From: Ancylostoma caninum
Lineage: Eukaryota; Nematoda; Chromadorea; Rhabditida; Ancylostomatidae
Assembly: GCA_037903475.1 (NCBI GenBank)
Contig: JBAJFG010000309.1
Location: 1,550,001 to 1,614,000, forward strand
Direction: 5' to 3'
Length of the DNA: 64,000 nt
In this document: in pieces, positions 36,501 to 48,500 of the stretch
How the letters are laid out: every line of letters begins with the position of its first letter
Numbering within the stretch: position 1 is the first letter of the stretch
Notes under the pieces: model-generated
Told to the model about the DNA's origin: nothing
Databases searched by the model: none
Seen by the model: the letters and a program-made list of their open reading frames with translations, nothing else
Made by a program: the position numbers and the translations under genes

Positions 36501-39500
36501 AAACAAAACATATTGTCGGGTGAAGTCAATGTAGGCCTTTTTTTCCAGCCCCTCATGGAAGGAAGTGCTGAGTGTTATACAGGGTGGTCCACATGAAGTG
36601 GGGAGCGAAAAACTACTCATAATTTCGCACCAAACAATTCAAATAGGCACTTTTCACAATTATTTGACAGACAAAAAATTCTACGTACTCATCCATCTCA
36701 TACAAAACCACTGCCTATAGCGCTGATACAACTCTGAAGTCCATTGGCGACCTATTTGGCGAGAGAATGTGTTTGGCAAGACATTTTACGGGTTAAAATC
36801 TTGTTTGGCGAGACATTTTCCGGGCGAATGGGTCTAGAGTCTGTTTGGCAAGACAAAATGCGCGAGAATATGTTGACGACCTATTTTCCGGGTGTTTGGT
36901 AATATCGATTGTGAGAGAATATATTGTCGACCTACTCTCAAGTTCGCCGCCGAACCAGCAGATGAGAGAACGGGTGTGCCTGACCAGGAAACGTGAGATT
37001 TGAAGTTTGCCTGGCCAGTTTACGGCTGAACCGACGTTTTCAGTTGCCTGAACATTTTACGAGTCAACATCCGAATCGACTCAATTTGCGGGTGTTGCCT
37101 AATCAGATTCCCGGACTCGCTGTTTCCTCACCAGGAAACGGGTGTTGCCTGACCATATTACGGGTGTTGGTAGGGAATTTCTCCCATATTTTTCTACAGT
37201 GCGAAGACATTCAGAGGTGGAGCTTATGCGAGATGGATGTGTCCATACCTGCGATAGGGGGGGGGTCTCCAAAGTGAAGGGGGCCTGAGAGCTCTGAGAC
37301 CTCCGAAAATGAAGGAGATCGTCGCCGGAGGGGGACAGGGGAGGGAGGTGAAGTACCTTTCTCTCTCACTCCCCATTGATTCGAACTCCGTCCACGGGCA
37401 GGAACGGGCCAAAGTTTACTAGGTTTTTTTCTGGTTTTTGCAAGATAAATCATGTCTTCGTACGACATTCTTGCCGTATTGGTGTTCAGCGAACTGGAAA
37501 ACCCTAAAACACGTGTCTTCGCTAACGCTGAGCAAAATCTGAAAAAATCAATAAATCGATACTTATCGATCACTCGGGGCATCTATTTTGGATTCAGTGG
37601 ACCTCCTCATTTCATACGAATCACTAGGGGTGCACTGTCCATCCGCAGCGGAGCGGAGCTGCTGGTGGGGGGGGGGGGGAGGGGGAGGAGTGGAGCGCGA
37701 TGAGTCATCACTCGAACAATGTTCGAGCCGCACATTTTCCTTTCATGGAAACACGAAAACGCGGTTTATTTCAGAAATCGGAGGGTCAGAAAAGAGCATC
37801 GAATTAGCCACATATTTATGCCAAACAATTAATGTCCCATTGACTGCATCCTTGTGCACTTTTGCGACTTCGAAAAACCATAGAAACACGCCATCTTCCC
37901 TATTTCTCTTTTCTTTGGAACATTTCATATTAGTGAATGGTACTAACCTGTCGTCAGATCCATGCTCCTACCATATATCTACTATATTTCATCGAAAAGC
38001 GCGTACTCGTTCGTGGGCGGGTACTGGCACCAAACCCTGTACAATGGCTCCAGCCTCTGGCACCCTTCCCTTTGTACGCACTATTTCTTTTTTCTCTGAC
38101 CACAAACTGGAGCCAATGTACAGGCTTTGGCTCCCCCAACCTCCCCACAACGTAAACCGGAGTTCCATATTGCCATCTGGGTATCATCTGATAGAGAATT
38201 TCTTCTGCTTCTTTTCTCTATGCAATTCGTACTATTTGGTTCGAAGTTAGAAAAAAAAACACCGAAAAACTAGGAAAACTTTAGTTTCTCCTCATTTCAG
38301 AAAGTCAACTTTTGCTCCTCTACAATACAAAGAAGATTCTTTTTGATTGCACAGCCTTCTCTCCTCTTCTACTTATGATTATCCGATTTCCAATTCATTT
38401 TACTTTAACAGATTTATTCCCCACCAAACTTGAAGTGCGCAAAAAGCATTGATTTCGAAAAATGAGATTTCCTCCTCCAACTATGATTTCTTTTTCAATA
38501 ACTCATTTCCTGCTTAATCTACTAGGTTTGCGCTATGTTCAAATACCCTTCATGATTTGGAAGTTTTCAATGATAACTGCGGTATTCTGCATGTTTTCCT
38601 CTTCTTTGGTGAAGGGGGTCTCCCGGACCCATGTCCAAAGTGAAGGGGGTCAGAGCGTCGGCTCCGACTATCGCACGTATGGATGTGTCCTTAACGTCCT
38701 CCCATAAAGTCAAAAATTGCGCTGTTTTCCAGTCAACATGGATTTTCTCTTTATTAACATACGAGCTGCAACCAGCAACATGTACGCAGCACAATGAAAG
38801 GGGACTCGAGGTTGGAGTTGTGTTTCAAGCCCGGAGGTAGAAAGGGCTACCATGAAGTGGCTCGTGCACACAAAGCTGGGATGGAGTGGTTCATCCTCGA
38901 CATTTTTGGTGGTAGAGTTGCATGGGGCTTCACGGGACCTCGCACTCCGAGCGGCCATGTCATCTGATTTTTGTAGGGACATCCAGGCTGATGCCCGGCC
39001 AGGCCAGCCTCCCGTTGTTGCCTGGCCAGTTTCTCGGTGTTGCCTGAACAGTTTCCGGGTGTTGCTTGAACAGTTTCCGGCTCTTGCGTGCCTGGCCAAC
39101 AGGCAAGCGCGTTTGCTGGCCAGGCAACGAGACCCGCAAAATGTTGTTTTTATTAGGCCCGGGAAATTCGACCGTTCTTTGCAAACGGACTAAAATGGGC
39201 GATGAAAATGGCTTTTGGACTTGGCAGAATTCAAAGTTCCTCTTCATTACAGCGTTTTCAAAAAAAACTCCCGCACGAAAAAAAATGTCCTGCAGGTCTC
39301 CCTTTTTGTACAGCAAGACGGTCCTGCTGGTCTTCCATTGGTTAGGTACTTTGCATTCCGACAGGTACCGCGTGAAAAGCCTAGTGATAAGAACTGGCGG
39401 TAGGTTATTCAGATGTTCCGATCCTGTCGGGGCCCGGTGCTGTTCGATTCTTCACCTACTTCATCTCTTTCCCATCTCTTCATAGCATGAGAACATATTT

Positions 39501-42500
39501 TCTTTTCAGTTGTGTTCTCACGTTATGAAGAGATTCATGTCTTACCGTTCCAGTCATCTACAAATACCTCCCATATGAGGAGGCTTGCTTTCATTTCCAA
39601 TTCCTTCCCCACAGACATTAGAGCGCAATTCCCTCCCGCTCCCAAAGCGATGTCTTCCGTTCGAGGGCAAGCGGGAGCCATCAAAAATTGTGAGTTCTTC
39701 TCCCGCAACATCCGGTTTTGTCCCGTAAGTTCCAGCAGGAGACCGGATGTTGTCCCAAAAGCAAAAGAAAACAAAACCGCCTATCAAATTCCGGCACGCG
39801 TATGCGCTTCATGTGCCAATGCCGTACGGCACTATCCGGCTTTTCTGCATCCGCGCCGCATCCGCACGCGACCGCGTCTCAGGCATCTTGCCTGGTCTTT
39901 ACACTGGACAACGGTTTTAACCGTGCCCCAATGGACCAGTCGAGCGAAAGTAGACTGAGGTCCACCTATATACTTGATAGGTCCTCACTTGATAAGGGTT
40001 ACCACATGGCAATTACAAACTCGCACCATTCCTCGGTTCCGCCACAAAACCAAATGATATCTACCACCGGTGCATCGGATTATGTCCCAAGAATGAAAAG
40101 GAGGCGTTCTGTCAGGTGCGGCTCCCGCACGAATGTCTGAGCACTTCAGGCCCGGGAAATTCGACCATTCTTTGCAAACGGACTAAATTGGTGGCGATGA
40201 AATGGCTTTTGGACCTGGCAGAATTCAAAGTTCGTCTTCATTAAAGCGTTTTCATTACCTACGAGTATAGCAAAATCTTGGGGACGAAATTTCCGTGGAT
40301 GCTGCCTTTAACAATGCTGCATAGTATTGTGTCAGAAAAAGAACACGGTTACATGCAGAAGTTCTTGTTCAGTGAGGCTGCAGGACTCAAAATTCTCTTC
40401 TTTCGCCTCCCAGTCTGAACCAAGTGAGCTTGTCATGAATGTGAGGAGCGTCTCTACCACTGGCTCTTTATTAAATGCTTTTTTGATTCTATGGGCTAAT
40501 GGTGAAATTAGATTAAGTTGGTGCAGAAATTCCATCGATTTTCTGAGCCAACTTTGATTTGGGAAACGGTCAAGAGGTGCTCTATCTAATTAGCACCATA
40601 ATGACAGTGTCAGCGGGTTCTTGCGCTGTCCCTCTTCCCATTTTGACTATTGTGAGCTTGCCCTACTCTACGGAATCAAGCCGATAACCGCCCTTGTGTA
40701 TTTGAATGTGTGAATATTGAATAGGTGAAGAGTCGCGCCTCCAAAAAAAAGAACTTGCGGAATTAAAAAAAAAACATTGCATGATTTTAGTAATCTTCTT
40801 TTTCGTTAAGGAACAGCAAGGCGACACTGTGTCGCCAAAACTATTTAGCGCCACTCTCGAGGACCTCCAAAATGGGGTAACATGGAGGTGCAAGTTGATG
40901 GCCGGCGACTTAACCGTTTTCGCTTCGCCGAGGACATCGTCTTAACAACATCAACCATCAGCAAAGTGGAACGGATGCTGGTCGATTTCAACGACTCGTG
41001 TGGAAAGATTGGTGTACCCCGTTCTCGCTCAACGGAGAGATGATATCCTAACGCACCAGCTCATGATGAACGACTTCGCTTTAGAGCTGGTGAGGAGGGA
41101 AAAAGCGGCCTGGGGAGCTTATAAGAGCATGGAGGGCGCAGCAGAGAAGACGAAGAACATTAGGCTTCGTGCCCACCTCTTCAACACAGTGATTCTCCTC
41201 GTTTTAACTCATCCTGCTTGCGTACGCCCTGAGCGTTACGCAAGCAGGATGAGTATGATGTTAGCGTATCTGAACGCTCAATTGAGAGAGTGATGCTGGG
41301 AGTAACCAGCTTCATGCAAATTTGAGCACGAATACGGAGTTCCACACTGCGTCAATAGTCGACGTTGCCGCTTACGCCAATGTGAGTAAGATCAGGTGGG
41401 CCGGACACTCTAAACCGTTGGATAAGAGCCGTCAGCGACTGAACTCCACGGAACGTCAAGCGCACAGAAGAATGACTACCAACCTGATAGTCACACTTCT
41501 TCACAAAGTCCTTCGAGGAAAGATACGATGCTCTCCCTGTCCTTAAACGGACGAAATCCATTAGATAACTATGGATTGCGAAAAGAAGAAATGGAAGGAT
41601 TGCTGCCGCTTTCTCGGCATACCCAAAGACCAACGGGAGCCAAGGTGATGAATATGAACCAGTATTTGATTTCACTTTACAACTGAGAACGATTATAGAC
41701 TTTGAAAAATCCGTCCAAGGTTTTTCACCAAACTAATATGTCGTAGTAAGCCTCCGTACTTAAGATCATGAGAAATTATTGGGAATTGCCCCAAGTTTGT
41801 GACAAGAAAAGCAGTGATGAAGAGGGGTTACAAAAGCGTTGAGGTCCAGGCTGAGTGACGCCCTTGCTGCATTTGCTCAGCACTTGGCTATAGTCTTTTC
41901 AGCGTACTTTTGACACATGCGGCATGGGATCGTTTTTGTATAATATTCCATTTTCTTTATTTCATTTATCTCACGATATTTCTTCCCAACAAAGACTACC
42001 CTCCCAGAACCAGCATCAGAACTTGGCTAAACTCGTTCCGAGATTGTTACTGGTTCGAAACAGACCTACCACACCTACCTCTTTAGGAATATACGTAAAT
42101 CCGCATACCGATTTTGCTGAATGGCTGGGCCCAGAATTTTACGAACAGTTCAAAGAGAGAACAGCTTGTTTGATAACAATGTATAAGGAATCTAAGGTAA
42201 ACAATAACTGACCTCACTATTCTTTGATCACTTTCTCAGAAAAAAAAAACTTGACAGATTTCTTTAACAGATTGACGGTTTGAAAGTGAATGGCTTCTTC
42301 ACGCTTGAGGAAAATATCGCTGACAATGAGGGAGCGAAACTAGCATTCAAGGTGAGTCTTCCATGGTGATGGCAGAAAATCTGCAATCACTGTATTTTCT
42401 GTGTCTCAGAGAATTGATCTTTTGAAAAAGGTCTTATGAAGATATCAGGAGATCAAACCATTGCTTCCGCCACGCAAGATTCTTCTTCTCACGCGAAGGA

Positions 42501-45500
42501 GAGAAAGCCGCGAAATTGAAGAAGTGGAGTCGCAAACTCCTCATCAAGTGGGACGTCTTCACTGCGTTAGCCGAGTTTTGGGAGGGGGCTGATGTCGACA
42601 ACGTCTACGAAGAACACGATCGGCTTGTTCAGCATTTGCGCGACAGCGCGAAAAGCGCCGAGTGTTCAAGAATCACCAAAAGATTGGCTTACGGAACTCT
42701 CCAGCTGCCACGCCAGCGTGGAGCCGAGACAGCCGCGGGCAACCACCAGCTAACGTCCGAGCTCGCAAAACAATGCATAGGAGCGATAAAGGAAGACCTC
42801 AAAGAGAAACTATATGGGTGTTGGCCGAAGTCGCAGAGGCAGGGGAAAGCGTTCACAACGCCTGCCGGACTTCACCAATTGTAAGACTAAGACGAACGTA
42901 CTCCGCGCCCAGACAGTACAGTTTCTTCATCAAGACGGGTAATAGAGAAGGTCATCCACGACTACTACTCGGATCTCTTCGATAGTTACATCCGTCTCTC
43001 TCCATGTCATCTCAGGGAGGACGGATATGTCATCTCATCGGATCTCCCTCCCGAAGTCTGGCACGCAATCAAAGGAAGCACTCATGCTGGAAAAAAGTTT
43101 TCTCGCATTTGTGCTTATTTCAAAGGTGTCATCAATTGGAGTGTAACTGTAAAAGGAATCGCCCCGAATCATGGTGTTACTAGGGTAATAAAACTCGTAC
43201 GCATGTACAAATGTGCCTGCCGTGCTCGACTCCGCCCCATTCTCTCTGATCGCGTGCGGCTGTGTTTCTCGGCTGGTACAGAATCGATCTGTGTTTTCGG
43301 ATAGCGGTGATCCTTTGCGCTCCTCGGCGGCCGCACCGATCTCAGGCGATAGATATCGTACGAATGGTCTTATATTTGCAATATACAACATAAAATTCCT
43401 CACAAACCCTGTCTTTTTAGATGGTCTTTTCTCTACTAGGGGCACAAGAGTAGCCTCCAGAGTAGAATTTTATGAAAAAATCATTGAAGTTTTTTTATCG
43501 TGAGTGCTGTCTTTAAGTCGGTGAAAGATCGTGCAGCCGGGCACCGACAGGATCCGATCGAAACATCTGAAAAACCTAACGCCGGCTCTTATCACCACTT
43601 TGTCTAGACTTTTCACGTGATACCTGAAGAAACGCGAGGTACTTAGCCAGTGAAAGACTAGCATGACTGTGCTGCTGTACAAGAGGGGAGACCAGCAGGA
43701 CTTGGTCAATCTGTCATCTTACTGCCCGTCGTCTACAGGCTTTTTACGAGAGTGTTCCTTAACAGGGGATCGAAACGGTTCCTTAACAGGATAGGTGAAG
43801 GACAGCCGGAAGAGTAAGCAGGGTTTTGAAAAGGATTCAGTACGATCGTTCACATGCACACAGCCATTACACTCATGGAATTGTCTCGAGAGTATAGGAT
43901 GACCCTATGTCTCACTTTCATCGGTTCGAAGAAAGCCTTCGACTTTATTAGGACAGAAGCGGCCCTGGAAGCCACGGCTGCTAGGGACTCAATACATCGA
44001 GATAGTTTGTGAGGTCTACAGAAACCTCACGACCAGGAGTTCTCCATTCTCAAGGCGCACTGTATCGCCAAAACTATTCAGCGCCACTCTCGAGGACGTC
44101 ATGCAGATACTAGAATGGACTGACGAGGAGCGAAGATGGTTATTTCAAGGTAGGAAGAAGTGAGCGGCTTGAGGAGCATACAAGAGCATCGAGCTCGTGG
44201 TGTAGAAGACGAAGAGCACCAGGCTTCGTGCTTACCTCTCAGGGGTTCCCCCTCTCTTAAAGGCAGGAGTCCACCTCGACATGCTGATTCCACTTGTATG
44301 GATGAATTGTTTCAAAACGATCTTTAAACCCGTCTTCCGGGAAGGGGTATGTAACAGTTTGCTAACCCGAGTTGACGTGTGAAACCGTTGGTCTTATCGG
44401 ATGGACGCGCCAAGACTCGTTTGCCAACGCTGCAGCCGTGGCAAGCAGCCAGCACTGTGATCGAACTTTGGAGGGATCCGCCTCCTGGTAAAACTGCTCT
44501 TTTTGCACCACAACATACTTACAGTAGGATTCTGGGCAGGGATAAGCTGATACGAGATATTCCACGATCCGGATAACGGTGCGGATAACGATCAGGCTAA
44601 AAATGACCTTTATAACGGATAACGGATAAATGATCCCAACCTTCTACAATATTAAAAATGATAAAAATGAGATACGACATGAGTACTGTGGAGATGGATT
44701 AGCACAAATTCCTCATCATGTCACCCATCAAAAAAAAGCTTAGGGTGACACGTGTCCGGGTTTTTTTCGGTATGAAAGTGAGGCCCCAAAGGTTGATGTT
44801 GTCAAGCTTTTGTTTTGGGTGGGGGAGGGAAGGAGATGAAAAGAACTGAGGCTCTTCTTCATATATCTTCTGTGGAGTCCTGATAAATCTTCTAGTACTG
44901 TCTGACTATAATGATCGCATTGACTTTCAAACGTCATTTGATCAATAGATTCAAAAATTGATAGAAACAGTAGGGTTCAATGAGAGCTGAAGTGAATCTT
45001 GGGAGGAAGAGGGTGAGCTGCAAGGTCACCGTTTTCAACGCTGTTAATGGTCAAACATTAGCTAACGCTTTGTTCTTATAAAATTTTGGTCCCCCTAACA
45101 CTAATACACTTTTCACGTCTCGATTTCAGTTTTTAATCGTTGAATAAACTCACTTTGTTGCATGAGTTGGTGCAGCCTTCAACGGTCGACTTCAGTTCGT
45201 TCGCGTCCCTGAATCTCATTGCTCGAGGATGTTATTCCAAATTTCCAAGCAGAATATAGTTGCTAGATACCAGTCCCGGATAACAAAATGCGTGGTTCAA
45301 TAATTTCAAGCAGCATTCTCGAATAGGAGCAGCCGCAACTCTTCATCTGTGAAAGAAGCACGGAAACCCATGATGTTCAGGCTGGCTAGTAAAAAGCCCC
45401 ATAATTTTTGAATGCATCAACTTGAGAATATCAAATTTGGATTGCTAACATGAAAAAGTTCAAGCTATACAACCGCACTTAAAGTTCTGAGAAAGGAGTG

Positions 45501-48500
45501 GAGCAGGTCAAGGTCGGAACCTTTTTGGTACCTTACAAATGGTGGTTTCGAGATTATGGCCTCACTTTGTCGGACCACCCGGAAATTGTTAGCAAGAGCG
45601 TTTCTTTCTGGGCAGGTACTAATTTGTATTACCTTCTTCTACCTTGGTACAAGATTCTGAACCACATATGATGATAAAATGCGCTAGATCGAGTAGTACT
45701 TTTTGGGATGGAGGCACTCCTCTGTTCAGAACGTGCGAAATGAACCACTAGTTTCGGTTTTATCCGCACCGTTATCCGGCTCTAAAAGCTCGGATGACGG
45801 TGCGGATAACGGATAGGCCAAAACCTACGAACAACGGTAAAACGGATGTTCGGATACAGATAATCCGCTCATCCCTGATTCAGAGGTGAGCAAGAGCGCC
45901 TTGTCCTCTGAATCCCTCACTTTCTCCTTTGAAGCCTACGATCTTGAAGGCAGTACCCACCGTAGTTCTCGTAGGTTTTATTGTCTATGTTCCTGAACAA
46001 TGGCCCTAACAAACGTACGAAACTTGCACCGTTGTATACATCAAGATTGTCGAGATGTAGAAGCGTAGATAGATATCCGCGCTTACGGACATCTAATACC
46101 CAGCCTCATTTCTGAAAAATCGTGGTGGGCTCATGGGGTGGTCCTTCTTGGCTTTTCCTGCATGCATTGACGTTGAAAGACAATCCAGATGTTCAGTTAA
46201 AGGGTTTCAAGTCTTGGAAAAGCCTCTGAAAAGTTTCACGAATAGCCTAGAATTGTGAAGCCCTGGCTGTCATGCAAAGAGCTTCAAGCTTGTTGAATAG
46301 AACTATTTATTATTATTATTTATTACGACACTTCAGGTAGATGTTTTGAGTGAGTGATGTGTATGACTAACTATGAGCAGATGTTTTGAAATGTCTTCTT
46401 ATTCGTACTGTCTGCTTTTTGAATCTGACCTGCCACGCCCTCCAATGAATTGGGTATTAGATGTCCCCCATCCAGATATCCGTCTATCACTGGACGAGTT
46501 GTTGCATGAAGGCCGATCGGTTATTCTGTTTGCTACCACTGCCTTTCTTTTTGATAAAGCTCGTTTTCAATACCGATTTCCACCCAACACACCTAAATAT
46601 GCCCGATCCAACTGGCAACTCTTTTCTGATGGGCCGGAACGGGCGCTTTCAGACTCGCATTTTCCACAGCTTTGGAGAAAATGGATCAGTGTGTTCGGAA
46701 AGGAAACCTAGAATTACAGCTAAATCTTGACGACCAAATTTTATATAGGTGCCGCCTTTAAGAATCCTCATCCCTTCTTATTCTTATTGCCGAAGATTTA
46801 TTATCAAACTTGTGAAGCAAAATTACCCAACTCTCAACCAAAAGAATCTCTTCCATGTCTTTTTTTCAGTGGTTTGACGCCATGTTTGTTTTTTCTAAAT
46901 ATCATTTCAAATGTTTTCATTTTGATATACCATATTTCCAAAGCCAGAAGAATCTACAGCTTATTTACTTTTAATATCAATTGGGGAACTCGACTGCTTA
47001 TTACAGCTGATCAAACTAATCAAATTTTCAAAAATCCGTCTTCTTACTAATTAACAGATTCATGAATTAACGGAGCAACGCGGAACGACCATTTTTGGCC
47101 TAACGTAACGAATCAACGTTTTAAAGAAATCTGAAATTTTTCTAAAGCACATCCCTGATATATATGTATATGTTGCTTTTCTACTCCAGTGGATCACTCT
47201 GGATCCACAAGTTGCCTAGTTGCCAGAGGTTCTCACGCTGCCGGCGGCCAGTTGACGGGTTATTGTGGATAATGCTGCCGTATGTCCTGGATTTGGAGCA
47301 GTAGCGCCGGATAGTTTGCGGGCTCATTGAACGCGGACCGTTCTCGGATGGATAGAAATGTAAGCTCCGTTTTCAGTGGCCCTATACTTGCCTGAACGCC
47401 TCTACTTCTCGGGCAAAAACACCCAAACGCTTGTCCCGATCTTGGCCCTCCGTTTGTTCGAAACAGGATTTGCCCCCGAAAATGTCCGAGCGCGTTTTCA
47501 TGTTGATTCTCCTGGATGAGATTCACCAAGCTCAGATGTGCCAGTTCTGCAGTGACCCGGGTAATTTCTCACATCAGGTACGCACCGCTCACGATCGTCG
47601 AGGAAACCTCGAAGTGTCATTGTTCTTTTTGCCGACTTAGGGTTGAGGGAATGCAGCCGTGGGCACATCAGCGAAGCTTTCCATCTCCGTGGGCATGCAT
47701 CAGCAGTCGTCATCCACTCTTGTGAGAGACCTCAACATGCCGATATCGTAGACTCGTCCGCACGTAGACGTCATGCTCGTGTTAAAACATCCTGGACCGG
47801 CAGATGCAGCTCTAGATCACGAATGTGGACTCTGCAAACGAAATGAGCAAACGCTAGAAAAGGAGGTGAAGAGAATATTCTCTATGAGTAAAATTGAGAA
47901 CATATGCAGAGGAAGCATCTTCAATCTTCCGTTTTTTAGGCTCAAAATCCACTTCCGAACCTATAACGTGCTACTGCTTTGCACTGTTATCTTCTGGCGA
48001 TCTTCTAGTCTTGAGGACAGGCTTAGTCTTGCTAGCGGGATGTTTTGTGGTGATCGAGCATCACGAGTGTGATCGACACCTGGGGTCGTAGTAAACCTAC
48101 TGAAACTGTCAGTTAACGAAGAACGTTAACTGGCAGCTAACTCCCGGCTTACGGGGAACTGCGGAAGAGTAGTGTAGGCTTCATTGGCCCGAACATGGTT
48201 CTCTAAGTACGATGCTTAAAAACTATGACGAAACGGGGACCATAGTTGCAGGTAAACTCACAGTTCGAACTCGAACTATGAGCTCACCGTCACGTTGAAC
48301 TTGCTGCCAGTATGAAACGACGAGGACGCGGTGAGCGAAAGAGTGTGCGGCGCGCGAAACGCAGACGGCGATCTCGTCGGTTCGCGAAAAAGTCCTCCAG
48401 AGGACTTTTTGCTCATGGTTCGGGTTCGTCGTTGTAGCCAGTCGAACGTGCACTGACTCCTTTCTGGGGAAGACACATTTCCGGGTACACCCAGCTGATC

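Larger units (their letters stand above)
36379..42086 (+). other. M13 intron (5.7 kb)
   Basis: Contains repeat copy 36735-36935, TTGCCTGGCCAG-type repeats (36985-37170, 38990-39140), a possible TIR element 37235-38690, a duplicated 100-bp block (39155, 40148) and an RTE fragment (40815-41655). Frames at 37588-38250 and 39512-40140 have no family I recognise. Confidence 0.75.

Noticed and set aside
37588..38250. 220-codon frame, one of the longer non-array frames
   Set aside because: It contains a poly-G stretch, no recognisable domain, and overlaps other open frames on both strands; it lies in a possible transposon. Not called a gene.
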